From: Streptomyces sp. AM 2-1-1
GTDB lineage: Bacteria; Actinomycetota; Actinomycetes; Streptomycetales; Streptomycetaceae
Assembly: GCF_029167645.1 (NCBI RefSeq)
Contig: NZ_CP119147.1
Coordinates: forward strand, 4,296,501-4,360,500
DNA length: 64,000 bases
Direction of reading: 5' to 3'
The notes below the pieces were generated by a model. It was not told the DNA's origin. It saw only the letters and a program-made list of their open reading frames with translations, and ran no database searches. This document shows, in pieces, positions 19,196-27,520 of the stretch (its first letter is position 1; every line of letters begins with the position of its first letter). The translations under genes were made by a program, and so were the position numbers.

Positions 19196-19852
19196 TCAGT
19201 TCCCCGCGACGTTCCTCGTCGCGACCGAGACCGGCACGTTGCCCGAGATCAGCTCCAGGGTCAGGCCCGCCGTGCTCGGGGTGTCGAGCAGCTCCGCGAG
19301 GGTCGCCGCCACGTCGTCGCGGGGTACCGGGCCGCGGCCGGTGGAGAGGGAGAGCAGGACCAGGCCGGTGCCGGCGTCGTCGGTGAGCATGCCGGGCCGC
19401 AGGATCGTCCAGTCCAGGCCCGCCCGCGCCCGTACGGCGTCGTCCGCCGCGCCCTTCGCCCGCAGGTAAGCGTCGAAGACCTCGTCGCCCGGGTGCGAGG
19501 CGTCCGCGCCCATGGAGGAGACCATGAGGTAGCGCCGTACGCCCGCCCGTTCCGCCGCGTCGGCGAGGAGCACCGCGGCGCCCCGGTCCACGGTGTCCTT
19601 GCGGTCCGGCCCGCTGTCGGGGCCCGCGCCCGCCGCGAAGACCACGGCGTCGGCGCCGTCGAGCACCTTCGCCACCTCGTCCACGGAGGCCGATTCGAGG
19701 TCGAGGACGGCCGCCTCGGCGCCCGCCGCCTCAAGATCCCCCCGTTGCCCCGGATCGCGGACGAGGCCCACCGCCTCGTCCCCGCGTGCGGCGAGCAGGC
19801 GCTCCAGCCGCAGTGCGATCTGACCATGTCCACCCGCGATGACAATGCGCAT
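19196..19852 (-). CDS. NAD(P)-binding Rossmann-fold protein (atypical SDR, NmrA/YwnB-like)
   Basis: A 218-residue cytoplasmic protein. It begins MRIVIAGGHGQIALRL, a glycine-rich dinucleotide-binding motif of atypical short-chain dehydrogenases. DADAVVFAAGAGP-like and YLMVSSMGAD segments follow, where the usual catalytic Tyr-Lys pair would lie; the YxxxK motif is not obvious. Such proteins often act as NADP(H) sensors or isomerase-like enzymes. The substrate is unknown. There is no strong ribosome-binding site. It shares a direction with the amidohydrolase upstream, 56 bp away. Confidence 0.82.
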   Translation of the reverse strand: MRIVIAGGHGQIALRLERLLAARGDEAVGLVRDPGQRGDLEAAGAEAAVLDLESASVDEVAKVLDGADAVVFAAGAGPDSGPDRKDTVDRGAAVLLADAAERAGVRRYLMVSSMGADASHPGDEVFDAYLRAKGAADDAVRARAGLDWTILRPGMLTDDAGTGLVLLSLSTGRGPVPRDDVAATLAELLDTPSTAGLTLELISGNVPVSVATRNVAGN

Positions 19853-19908
19853 GGTCACGACCGTACGCCGGAGCGGGCCCGCACGCCCGGACCACGGCCG
19901 AATGAAGA

Positions 19909-21204
19909 TCAACCCGGCCCCGGCCCCGGCCTGCCCTGGCGCGGCAGCCCGTACGGTTCCGGCAGCTCCGTGTCGCAGTACTCGCGCACCGCGCTGGTCC
20001 GGGCGACGATCCGCCCCCGGTGCACCACGATCCGGCTGTACGCGAGCGAGAGCACGCCCGCGAGACCGTCGCCGCGCACCGCGAGCAACTCCGCCGGGAA
20101 GCCCGCCTCCACGCGCACCTCGGGCAGCCCCATCGCCAGCCGGGCGGTGGTCGCGACGGCGTCGTACGCGCTCCGGGCGGGCAGCCCGTGCTGCGAGGCC
20201 AGGAGGTACGCCGCCTCCAGCGGGTCGCCCCGCCCCACCGGGTTGGCCGTGTCGCGCAGCGCCCCGCTGCCCGCCACGAGCCGAACCCCGGCGGCGCGCA
20301 ACAGGCGTACCGGCGCGGTGAGTCGGCGCTGCGCGCCCGAGCAGCCGCCCTGCGGCAGGCAGACGACCGTCACGCCGGCCGCCGCGAGCCGCTCCGCGGC
20401 CTGCCGCGCGGCCTCCTCCGGCATCCGGGACAGACCGCCGCACGGGCCGAGGGTGACTCCCGACCCCCTCCCCGGCGCCGGTTCCGGCCCCGGCCCCCTC
20501 TCCGGCCCCGCCCCCAGCCCGGCCGCCATGGCGGCGAACCGGGCGATCCGGGCGGGGTCGGAGGCGTCCGTGTGCAGGTCCACCGGGAGTCCGTGCTCGG
20601 CGGCGACGGAGAGGGCCCGCTCCACGTACCCCTCGGGGTCGGGGTCGAGGTCCGGGCGCCCGCCGATCACGCCCGCACCCATCGCGACGGCGTCCCGGAG
20701 CAGGGCCGTCCCGTCCTCGCCCTCCGCTCCGGTGAGACGCCGGGGGACCACGACGGGCGTGAGGTCGGCCAGCCCGCGCAGCGCGTACCGGGCCTGCAGG
20801 ACCGCCTCCAGCGGCGCGAGGCCGTGGGCGCCGCCGACCCGGACGTGGGTACGCAGCGCGGTCGCACCGTGCCCCAGCTGGAGCAGGGCGGCCTCCGTCG
20901 CGCGGCGCCGCAGGTCCTGCGGGCGGTGCGGGTCTCCCTCGCAGTCGGAGGCGGTGAGGGCGGTGTCGCTGTGGGCGTGCGGTTCGGCGGGGGCGGGCAG
21001 CAGCAGGAAGCCGCGCAGCTCCACCCGGGTACCCCGGGCGCCGAGGGTGCCGGGGGGCCCGACGGCCTCGATCCGCTCGCCGCCGACCCGTACGTCCACG
21101 GTCCGGCCGTCGGCGAGCCGTGCCCCGCAGAGCAGCAGCGGTTCGGGGGAGGCCCCGCGGCCGTCCGCGTCGTCGTCGGGTGGCCTCGGCCGGCTGTCGG
21201 GCAT
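19909..21204 (-). CDS. Amidohydrolase, cytosine-deaminase (CodA)-like
   Basis: A 431-residue metal-dependent hydrolase. The order of motifs resembles CodA: an N-terminal beta-sandwich (LLLCGARLADGRTVDVRV), the metal motif in PAEPHAHSDTAL (HxH), DLHTDASDP, and late GSGALRDTANPVGRGDPLEA. The last resembles the CodA 'DNIRDPxxPLGRGDMLE' segment, although an expected Asp is replaced. The changed residues mean cytosine may not be the substrate. Mid-protein (about 230-250) there is a Gly/Pro-rich insertion. The start was taken as the first ATG. Confidence 0.78.
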   Translation of the reverse strand: MPDSRPRPPDDDADGRGASPEPLLLCGARLADGRTVDVRVGGERIEAVGPPGTLGARGTRVELRGFLLLPAPAEPHAHSDTALTASDCEGDPHRPQDLRRRATEAALLQLGHGATALRTHVRVGGAHGLAPLEAVLQARYALRGLADLTPVVVPRRLTGAEGEDGTALLRDAVAMGAGVIGGRPDLDPDPEGYVERALSVAAEHGLPVDLHTDASDPARIARFAAMAAGLGAGPERGPGPEPAPGRGSGVTLGPCGGLSRMPEEAARQAAERLAAAGVTVVCLPQGGCSGAQRRLTAPVRLLRAAGVRLVAGSGALRDTANPVGRGDPLEAAYLLASQHGLPARSAYDAVATTARLAMGLPEVRVEAGFPAELLAVRGDGLAGVLSLAYSRIVVHRGRIVARTSAVREYCDTELPEPYGLPRQGRPGPGPG

Positions 21205-21703
21205 CGCGCTCCTGGGGAGGGGTCGTCGGGGCGTCGTGCCCGTCCCCGGCGGCGTACGCTGCGGTAGCCGTACAGCGCCGGGCGGGGGATCGGGTCGCCG
21301 CGGGGGCGACCGGACGGAGAGTGGACCGCGGATGCACGGAACGAGGGCTCCGGGGGCCGGCGCGCTCTCCGCGACGGCGGTTCACGCACCCCGGAACCCG
21401 TCGGACCCGCCGGAATCCCCGGAACCGCGACCGGAAACGGGATTTCAAGATCGAAGGCGGTCCGAGCCTAGGGCGGAGTCCGACCCGTCCCGTGGAGGAG
21501 CGAAATAGTCATACCGGTGAGGTGCGGCGGGACGCCCCGGACAGAGGGGTTGCGTGGGGCGGCCGTGACCTCGCGGCCGGGCGTCGAAGGCCTGATCAGA
21601 GGCGTGACGGCCCCACCGGGACAGGGCTCGCAGGGGCCGCGCGGGGGGACGCGGAAACGGATTTGGGGGATCGGCGGGGGACCGTGTAATGTCTTCCTCG
21701 CTC
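21205..21703. other. Intergenic stretch upstream of the tRNA-Thr gene
   Basis: About 500 bp with no supported gene. Open frames crossing it are Arg/Gly/Pro-rich and lack motifs. It holds the upstream region of the minus-strand amidohydrolase on the left and a candidate tRNA promoter on the right. Confidence 0.6.
21663..21690 (+). promoter_or_regulatory. Candidate promoter of tRNA-Thr
   Basis: TTGGGG (21663-21668), a 16-bp spacer and TGTAAT (21685-21690) lie 13 bp before the tRNA. Spacing and -10 match suit a vegetative promoter with a very short leader. Confidence 0.45.
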
Positions 21704-21776
21704 GCCCCAATAGCTCAGTCGGTAGAGCGTCTCCATGGTAAGGAGAAGGTCTGCGGTTCGATTCCGCATTGGGGCT
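21704..21776 (+). tRNA. tRNA-Thr (anticodon GGT)
   Basis: A 73-nt tRNA with acceptor stem GCCCCAA/TTGGGGC and anticodon GGT in the loop ATGGTAA, closed by TCTCC/GGAGA. The T-arm is TGCGG-TTCGATT-CCGCA. No CCA is encoded. Confidence 0.97.
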
Positions 21777-21791
21777 CTGGTGATCGGAGAA

Positions 21792-21807
21792 CCCCGCTTC
21801 GGCGGGG
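21792..21807 (+). terminator. Short hairpin between tRNA-Thr and tRNA-Met
   Basis: CCCCGC-TTCG-GCGGGG has a stable UUCG tetraloop and is followed by GACTCTTTC. It lies 15 bp after tRNA-Thr and may act as a terminator or processing site. Confidence 0.55.
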
Positions 21808-21822
21808 GGACTCTTTCATCAA

Positions 21823-21895
21823 AGCGGTGTAGCTCAGTCGGTAGAGCAAGCGGCTCATAATCGCTGTGTCACCGGTTCAAGTCCGGTCACCGCTA
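21823..21895 (+). tRNA. tRNA-Met (anticodon CAT), elongator type
   Basis: A 73-nt tRNA with acceptor AGCGGTG/CACCGCT, anticodon CAT in loop CTCATAA, and T-arm ACCGG-TTCAAGT-CCGGT. The A1-U72 pair and lack of three G-C pairs below the anticodon loop argue against an initiator. A lysidine-modified Ile isoacceptor cannot be excluded from sequence alone. Confidence 0.93.
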
Positions 21896-21901
21896 CAAAC
21901 G

Positions 21902-21937
21902 GTAGCCGATTGTGGGGTCGGTCCTTCGATCGGCTAC
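21902..21937 (+). terminator. Hairpin between tRNA-Met and rpmG
   Basis: A 9-bp stem (GTAGCCGAT and its complement) with an 18-nt loop is followed by TCTTTTA. It may end the tRNA transcript or attenuate rpmG. Confidence 0.55.
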
Positions 21938-21984
21938 TCTTTTATGCGTTCATCCGTCCATCCGTCCGTCTTAGGAGCACTCAC

Positions 21985-22149
21985 GTGGCTGCCACCGACG
22001 TCCGCCCGAAGATCACGCTGGCCTGCGTGGAGTGCAAGGAGCGGAACTACATCACCAAGAAGAACCGGCGTAACAACCCGGACCGTCTTGAGATGAAGAA
22101 GCACTGCCCGCGCTGCAACTCGCACACCGCGCACCGCGAAACGCGCTGA
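21985..22149 (+). CDS. rpmG: Ribosomal protein L33, zinc-binding form
   Basis: A 54-residue large-subunit protein. It has both cysteine pairs (CVEC at 14-17 and CPRC at 41-44), so this is the zinc-containing (C+) form, and the conserved [21 protein letters not shown] 21985 follows TTAGGAGC; the longer upstream frame overlaps the hairpin and is not coding. Confidence 0.96.
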
Positions 22150-22161
22150 AACAGGCTCGTA

Positions 22162-22194
22162 CACGAGGCCGTCCCCACTGGGGGCGGCCTCGTG
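22162..22194 (+). terminator. Terminator after rpmG
   Basis: CACGAGGCCG pairs with CGGCCTCGTG, with an inner CCCC/GGGG stem, one bulged T and a 4-nt loop. It starts 12 bp after the rpmG stop. Confidence 0.75.
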
Positions 22195-22262
22195 TCGTTG
22201 TACGGGGCCGTGGTTCGCTTCCACCGGCCCCTTTTTCTCTTTCATCAGGAGGTAGCGCGCTC

Positions 22263-22715
22263 ATGGCGCTCGACCAGTCCTTCGTGGGGCGGACCTATCC
22301 GCCCACCCCGGCGTACGAGGTCGGCCGGGAGAAGATCCGCGAGTTCGCCGAGGCGGTGGGCGACGCCCATCCGGCGTACGTCGACGCGGAGGCCGCCCGT
22401 GCGCTCGGTCACCCCGACGTGATCGCGCCGCCGACCTTTGTCTTCTCCATCACGTTCAAGGCCGCCGGGCAGGTCATCGAGGACCCGCAGCTGGGGCTGG
22501 ACTACAGCCGGGTCGTGCACGGTGACCAGAAGTTCTCCTACACGCGTCCCGTGCGTGCGGGGGACCGGCTGACGGTCACCTCGACGATCGAGCGGATCAA
22601 GTCGATGGCAGGGAACGACATCCTGGACATCCGTGGCGAGGTCCACGACGAGGCCGGCGGACACGTCGTGACGGCCTGGACGAAGCTGGTGGCGCGCGCC
22701 GCCGAGGAGGCGTGA
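22263..22715 (+). CDS. MaoC-like dehydratase subunit, HadA-like (UPF0336)
   Basis: A 150-residue single hot-dog protein. The opening residues (DQSFVGRTYPPTPAYEVGRE) and the segment VIAPPTFVFSITF match the N-terminal MaoC-like family that includes mycobacterial HadA. That subunit lacks its own catalytic His and pairs with a HadB-like partner, which is the next gene. ATG 22263 follows CAGGAGGTAGCGC. Position between rpmG and the secE region is the same as that of hadA in mycobacteria. Streptomyces does not make mycolic acids, so the acyl substrate here is unknown. Confidence 0.85.
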   Translation: MALDQSFVGRTYPPTPAYEVGREKIREFAEAVGDAHPAYVDAEAARALGHPDVIAPPTFVFSITFKAAGQVIEDPQLGLDYSRVVHGDQKFSYTRPVRAGDRLTVTSTIERIKSMAGNDILDIRGEVHDEAGGHVVTAWTKLVARAAEEA

Positions 22716-23143
22716 TGACGGCGAAGGTCGCTTACGAGTCGGTCGAGGTCGGTACGGAGCTGCCGTCCCGCTCCTTCCCGGTCACCCGGGCCTCGCTGGT
22801 GCGGTACGCGGGCGCGTCCGGCGACTTCAACCCGATCCACTGGAACGAGAAGTTCGCGGTCGAGGTCGGACTGCCGGACGTCATCGCGCACGGCATGTTC
22901 ACCATGGCCGAGGCGGTCCGGGTGGTCACGGACTGGGCCGGCGACCCGGGTGCGGTCGTCGAGTACGGCGTCCGCTTCACCAAGCCGGTCGTCGTGCCGA
23001 ACGACGACAAGGGCGCGCTGATCGAGGTCAGCGGCAAGGTCGCCGCCAAGCTGGACGACCACCTGGTCCGCGTCGACCTGGTCGCCCTCTGCGACGGTCA
23101 GAAGGTGCTGGGCATGTCCCGCGCCGTGGTCCGCCTCGCCTGA
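22715..23143 (+). CDS. MaoC-like (3R)-hydroxyacyl dehydratase, HadB-like
   Basis: A 142-residue hot-dog enzyme with the hydratase-2 catalytic motif GDFNPIHWNEKFA (Asp and His) followed by VIAHGMFTMAEAV. It is expected to form a heterodimer with the preceding HadA-like protein and dehydrate 3-hydroxyacyl thioesters. ATG 22715 shares a base with the upstream stop (TGATG) and sits 4 nt after GAGGAGG; GTG 22712 would be too close to that site. Confidence 0.87.
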   Translation: MTAKVAYESVEVGTELPSRSFPVTRASLVRYAGASGDFNPIHWNEKFAVEVGLPDVIAHGMFTMAEAVRVVTDWAGDPGAVVEYGVRFTKPVVVPNDDKGALIEVSGKVAAKLDDHLVRVDLVALCDGQKVLGMSRAVVRLA

Positions 23144-23207
23144 GGACCTCGCCGTACGGTCCGTGGCCCCGCCCGAGCGGTGGGGGCGCGGACCGTACTC
23201 TTGACCC

Positions 23208-24263
23208 GTGCAGGTACTCCACGACGCTCCCCTCGCCCCCCTGACCACCTTCCGCCTCGGCGGTCCGGCCACCCGGCTCGTCACCGCGACGAGTGACGCC
23301 GAGGTGATCGCCACCGTCCGCGAGGCCGACGGGGCGGGCACCCCGCTCCTGGTCATCGGCGGCGGGTCGAACCTGGTCATCGGAGACAAGGGCTTCGACG
23401 GGACCGCCCTGCGCATCGCGACCACCGGCTTCGAGCTCGCCGGTACCCGCCTCGAACTCGCGGCCGGCGAGGTCTGGAGCGACGCCGTCGCCCGTACCGT
23501 CGGGGCGGGGCTCGCCGGCATCGAGTGCCTCGCCGGGATCCCCGGCTCCGCCGGTGCCACGCCGATCCAGAACGTGGGGGCGTACGGCCAGGAGGTTTCC
23601 GCCACCATCAGCGAGGTCGTCGCCTACGACCGGCGCTCCGGCGAGACGGTCACCCTCTCCAACGCCGCGTGCGGGTTCTCCTACCGCCACAGCACCTTCA
23701 AGCAGCACCCCGACCGGTACGTCGTCCTGCGCGTCCGCTTCGCCCTCGAGGACGCCGACGGCCTCTCCGCACCCGTGAAGTACCCGGAGACCGCACGCGC
23801 CCTCGGGGTCGAGGCCGGCGACCGGGTCCCGGCCGCCACCGTCCGGGAGACGGTCCTCGCCCTCCGCGCCGGCAAGGGCATGGTGCTGGACCCCGCGGAC
23901 CACGACACCTGGTCCGCCGGCTCCTTCTTCACCAACCCGGTGCTCGACGAGCGGGAGTACGCCGACTTCCTGGCCCGCGCCGAAGAGCGCCTGGGCCCGG
24001 ACACCACCCCGCCCGCCTACCCGGCGGGAGACGGGCGGACCAAGACCTCGGCGGCCTGGCTGATCGACAAGGCCGGTTTCACCAAGGGGTACGGCAGCGG
24101 CCCCGCCCGCATCTCCACCAAGCACACCCTCGCCCTCACCAACCGGGGCGAGGCCACCACCGAGGACCTGCTCGCCCTCGCCCGCGAGGTCGTGGCCGGG
24201 GTCCGCGAGGCGTTCGGAGTGACCCTCGTCAACGAGCCGGTGACGGTCGGCGTCAGCCTCTGA
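23208..24263 (+). CDS. murB: UDP-N-acetylenolpyruvoylglucosamine reductase
   Basis: A 351-residue FAD enzyme that makes UDP-MurNAc in peptidoglycan synthesis. Visible features: FAD-binding VIGGGSNLVIGDKGFDG, IQNVGAYGQEV, the catalytic-Arg region GFSYRHSTFK, the catalytic Ser in SAGSFFTNPV, and the C-terminal DKAGFTKGYGSG with the catalytic-Glu region NRGEATTEDL. Start GTG 23208 has no Shine-Dalgarno. A TACTCT hexamer ends 7 bases before the GTG, so the mRNA may be leaderless. Confidence 0.95.
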   Translation: MQVLHDAPLAPLTTFRLGGPATRLVTATSDAEVIATVREADGAGTPLLVIGGGSNLVIGDKGFDGTALRIATTGFELAGTRLELAAGEVWSDAVARTVGAGLAGIECLAGIPGSAGATPIQNVGAYGQEVSATISEVVAYDRRSGETVTLSNAACGFSYRHSTFKQHPDRYVVLRVRFALEDADGLSAPVKYPETARALGVEAGDRVPAATVRETVLALRAGKGMVLDPADHDTWSAGSFFTNPVLDEREYADFLARAEERLGPDTTPPAYPAGDGRTKTSAAWLIDKAGFTKGYGSGPARISTKHTLALTNRGEATTEDLLALAREVVAGVREAFGVTLVNEPVTVGVSL

Positions 24264-24297
24264 GCGCCTCGGCGTCCCGGCGCCCGGGCCCTCGGGC

Positions 24298-25341
24298 TCA
24301 GCTCCTCGGCTCGCCCGCCTCAGGCCCCGGGCCGGCCAGCCAGCCGTCGATCCCGTCCAGCAGCCTGCGACGTACGTCCTCCGGGGCCACCGAGCCGCGC
24401 ACCGACTGCCGGGCCAGCTCCGCCAACTCCTCGTCGGTGAAGGCGTGGTGCTCGCGCACCAGGTCGTACTGGGCCGCCAGCCGGGCACCGAAGAGCAGCG
24501 GGTCGTCCGCGCCGAGCGCCATCGGCACCCCCGCCTCGAACAGCGTCCGCAGCGGCACGTCGCCGGGCTTCTCGTAGACGCCGAGCGCCACGTTGGACGC
24601 CGGGCAGACCTCGCAGGTGATCCCGCGCTCGGCCAGCCTGCGCATCAGCCGCGGGTCCTCCGCCGCCCGCACCCCGTGGCCGATCCGGTACGCGTCCAGG
24701 TCGTCCAGGCAGTCGCGGACGCTGGACGGGCCGGCCAGCTCGCCGCCGTGCGGGGCCGCGATCAGCCCGCCCTCCCGGGCGATGGCGAACGCGCGGTCGA
24801 AGTCCCGGGCCATGCCCCGGCGTTCGTCGTTGGAGAGGCCGAACCCGATGACCCCCCGGTCCGCGTACCGCACGGCCAGCCGGGCCAGCGTGCGGGCGTC
24901 CAGCGGGTGTTTCATCCGGTTCGCCGCGATCACCACGCGTATCCCCAGCCCGGTGTCCCGGGAGGCGCTGTCCACGGCGTCCAGGATGATCTCGATCGCC
25001 GGGATCAGCCCGCCGAGCAGCGGGGCGTACGAGGTGGGGTCCACCTGGATCTCCAGCCAGCCCGAACCGTCCGCGACGTCCTCCTGCGCGGTCTCCCGCA
25101 CCAGACGCCGGATGTCCTCGGGCTCCCGGAGGCAGGACCGGGCGATGTCGTAGAGCCGCTGGAAACGGAACCAGCCGCGCTCGTCGGTCGCCCGCAGTTC
25201 GGGAGGTTCACCGCCGGTGAGGGCCTCGGGCAGGCGCACGCCGTACTTGTCGGCGAGTTCGAGCAGGGTGGTGGGCCGCATCGACCCGGTGAAGTGCAGG
25301 TGCAGGTGGGCTTTGGGCAACAGACGTACATCACGCTCCAT
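24298..25341 (-). CDS. Adenosine deaminase family protein
   Basis: A 347-residue zinc-dependent purine deaminase. Family features: the metal motif PKAHLHLHFTGS near the N-terminus, the substrate loop PHGGELAGPSSV, YRIGHGVRA, and ALGADDPLLFGARL, where most adenosine deaminases read NTDDP. Zinc ligands are retained, so deamination of adenosine or a related purine or derivative is likely. ATG 25341 was chosen over an upstream in-frame ATG because AGGATC lies 7 nt upstream and the family motif begins 10 residues in. Confidence 0.87.
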   Translation of the reverse strand: MERDVRLLPKAHLHLHFTGSMRPTTLLELADKYGVRLPEALTGGEPPELRATDERGWFRFQRLYDIARSCLREPEDIRRLVRETAQEDVADGSGWLEIQVDPTSYAPLLGGLIPAIEIILDAVDSASRDTGLGIRVVIAANRMKHPLDARTLARLAVRYADRGVIGFGLSNDERRGMARDFDRAFAIAREGGLIAAPHGGELAGPSSVRDCLDDLDAYRIGHGVRAAEDPRLMRRLAERGITCEVCPASNVALGVYEKPGDVPLRTLFEAGVPMALGADDPLLFGARLAAQYDLVREHHAFTDEELAELARQSVRGSVAPEDVRRRLLDGIDGWLAGPGPEAGEPRS

Positions 25342-25416
25342 TGGAAGATCCTGCCGCACACGCGGCCCGGAGCGGAAGTCGCTTCTCCTTTCGGGGTGGG
25401 GGGCGAACAAAGAAGC

Positions 25417-25454
25417 GCCCCCGGCCCGGGACATGGAGTCCGCGGGCCGGGGGC
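25417..25454 (-). terminator. Terminator after the aspartate aminotransferase gene
   Basis: A 12-bp stem (GCCCCCGGCCCG and complement) extends outward by a further 5 bp (GAAGC/GCTTC) across one bulged base. It sits 24 bp past the minus-strand stop at 25478. Confidence 0.8.
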
Positions 25455-25477
25455 AGCTTCCCCGGTTCGGGGTGGGG

Positions 25478-26704
25478 TCAGTCGCGCGCTTCCGCCAGCA
25501 GCTTCTGGATCCGCGAGACGCCCTCGACCAGGTCGTCGTCGCCCAGCGCGTACGACAGGCGCAGGTAGCCCGGGGTGCCGAAGGCCTCGCCCGGGACGAC
25601 GGCGACCTCGGCCTCGTCCAGGATGAGCGCCGCCAGCTCGACCGAGGTGGCCGGGCGCGTGCCCCGGATCTCCTTGCCGAGCAGGCCCTTCACCGAGGGG
25701 TACGCGTAGAAAGCGCCCTCGGGCTCCGGGCAGAGGACGCCGTCGATCTCGTTCAGCATCCGCACGATCGTCTTCCGCCGGCGGTCGAAGGCGGTCCGCA
25801 TCTCGGCGACCGCGTCCAGCGGCCCCGAGACGGCGGCGAGCGCGGCGACCTGGGCGACGTTGGAGACGTTGGAGGTGGCGTGCGACTGGAGGTTGGTCGC
25901 CGCCTTGACGATGTCCTTCGGGCCGACGATCCAGCCCACCCGCCACCCCGTCATCGCGTACGTCTTGGCGACGCCGTTGACGACGATGCACTTGTCGCGC
26001 AGCTCCGGCAGGAGGGCCGGGAGCGAGGTGAACGTCGCGTCGCCGTAGACGAGGTGCTCGTAGATCTCGTCGGTCAGTACCCACAGTCCGTGCTCGACGG
26101 CCCAGCGGCCGATCGCCTCGGCCTCGGCCTCGCCGTAGACCGCGCCGGTCGGGTTCGACGGCGAGACGAAGAGCACGACCTTGGTCCGCTCGGTGCGGGC
26201 GGCCTCCAACTGCTCGACCGTGACCTTGTACCCGGTGGTCTCGTCGGCGACGACGTCCACCGGGACCCCGCCCGCCAGCCGGATCGACTCCGGGTAGGTG
26301 GTCCAGTACGGAGCGGGCACGATGACCTCGTCGCCCGGGTCGAGGACCGCGGCGAAGGCCTCGTAGATGGCCTGCTTGCCGCCGTTGGTCACCAGGATCT
26401 GCGAGATGTCCACCGCGTACCCGGAGTCGCGCAGGGTCTTCTCGGCGATCGCGGCCTTGAGCTCCGGCAGCCCGCCCGCGGGGGTGTAGCGGTGGTACTG
26501 GGGGGTGCGGCACGCTTCCACCGCGGCTTCGACGACGTAGTCGGGCGTCGGGAAGTCGGGCTCACCGGCGCCGAACCCGATCACCGGACGGCCGGCGGCC
26601 TTGAGGGCCTTCGCCTTGGCGTCGACGGCGAGGGTGGCGGACTCGGAGATCGCACCGACGCGGGCGGAGACGCGGCGGTCGGACGGAGAAGTTGCAGAGC
26701 TCAT
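25478..26704 (-). CDS. aspC: Aspartate aminotransferase, class I/II PLP enzyme (Ib type)
   Basis: A 408-residue aminotransferase converting aspartate and 2-oxoglutarate to oxaloacetate and glutamate. Features: [34 protein letters not shown], the PLP lysine in [16 protein letters not shown] (K247) and the C-terminal RLSYAL. ATG 26704 was chosen; about 66 upstream in-frame residues are Arg/Gly/Pro-rich and unsupported. Symbol follows common Streptomyces usage and the exact substrate range is not shown by sequence. Confidence 0.9.
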   Translation of the reverse strand: MSSATSPSDRRVSARVGAISESATLAVDAKAKALKAAGRPVIGFGAGEPDFPTPDYVVEAAVEACRTPQYHRYTPAGGLPELKAAIAEKTLRDSGYAVDISQILVTNGGKQAIYEAFAAVLDPGDEVIVPAPYWTTYPESIRLAGGVPVDVVADETTGYKVTVEQLEAARTERTKVVLFVSPSNPTGAVYGEAEAEAIGRWAVEHGLWVLTDEIYEHLVYGDATFTSLPALLPELRDKCIVVNGVAKTYAMTGWRVGWIVGPKDIVKAATNLQSHATSNVSNVAQVAALAAVSGPLDAVAEMRTAFDRRRKTIVRMLNEIDGVLCPEPEGAFYAYPSVKGLLGKEIRGTRPATSVELAALILDEAEVAVVPGEAFGTPGYLRLSYALGDDDLVEGVSRIQKLLAEARD

Positions 26705-26981
26705 GCCCCCATTGTGGCTGACCTCCACGGGCCCCGGCGCGGGTGTTCCAGCGGGCGGACGGGGCTCCACGCACCCTCGTACCGGCCCTGGCCAGGACCG
26801 GAACGGAAGACCGGCGGCCCTCCTGGACACCCCCGTGGACCCCCGTCCGGACGGCCCTCTCCCGATCTGTTCGACGCGGGGCCCATGAACACGTACACTC
26901 ACCTGTCGTTGGCCTTCACCAGCCGCACCGAAATGACTTCCTGCTCACCAGGAGACATGCGGTAGGTTGGGGAAACCACAA

Positions 26982-27054
26982 AGGGTCGTAGCTCAATTGG
27001 TAGAGCACTGGTCTCCAAAACCAGCGGTTGGGGGTTCAAGTCCCTCCGGCCCTG
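26982..27054 (+). tRNA. tRNA-Trp (anticodon CCA)
   Basis: A 73-nt tRNA with acceptor AGGGTCG/CGGCCCT (one G-T pair), anticodon CCA in loop CTCCAAA closed by CTGGT/ACCAG, and T-loop TTCAAGT. It lies just upstream of secE, the same order as in other actinobacteria. Confidence 0.97.
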
Positions 27055-27162
27055 CTACACACTCCTTCGCCGGGATGTGTGCGCATGTACGTACTTCATT
27101 GCACAGCCGTGCGCGGCTCCAACGGGCGCGGCACGGACACGACCCGGAATCAGGTGAGTAGC

Positions 27163-27447
27163 GTGACGGACGCCGTGGGCTCCATCGACATGCCTGATGC
27201 TGAGGATGAAGCGCCCGAGTCCAAGAAGACTCGGAAGGGCGGCAAGCGCGGCAAGAAGGGCCCCTTCGGCCGTCTCGCGCTCTTCTACCGTCAGATCATC
27301 GCCGAGCTGCGCAAGGTCGTCTGGCCCACGCGCAAGCAGCTGAGCACGTACACCACCGTGGTGATTGTGTTCGTGGTCGTCATGATTGGTCTGGTTACCG
27401 TGATTGACTTCGGATTCCAGCGGGTCATCAAGTACGTCTTCGGCTGA
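27163..27447 (+). CDS. secE: Preprotein translocase subunit SecE
   Basis: A 94-residue protein with a charged N-terminal half and one transmembrane helix near the C-terminus ([17 protein letters not shown]), preceded by the conserved amphipathic [14 protein letters not shown]. It is a small single-span component of the SecYEG channel. GTG 27163 lies 5 nt after AGGTGAG; earlier in-frame starts overlap the region just after tRNA-Trp. Confidence 0.95.
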   Translation: MTDAVGSIDMPDAEDEAPESKKTRKGGKRGKKGPFGRLALFYRQIIAELRKVVWPTRKQLSTYTTVVIVFVVVMIGLVTVIDFGFQRVIKYVFG

Positions 27448-27456
27448 TCCCGCGGA

Positions 27457-27475
27457 GGGCGCCTCACCGGCGCCC
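27457..27475 (+). terminator. Hairpin between secE and nusG
   Basis: GGGCGCC-TCACC-GGCGCCC is followed by CTTTC, 10 bp after the secE stop. secE and nusG are usually co-transcribed, so it may be only a partial attenuator or an RNA-processing structure. Confidence 0.45.
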
Positions 27476-27520
27476 CTTTCGCATGTTCCACCCATTTGTA
27501 TCCAGGAAGAAGCAGCCATC

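Noticed and set aside
21120..21689. Plus-strand frame of about 190 codons before the tRNA-Thr gene
   Set aside because: Overlaps the amidohydrolase start on the other strand, is Arg/Gly-rich and has no motif.
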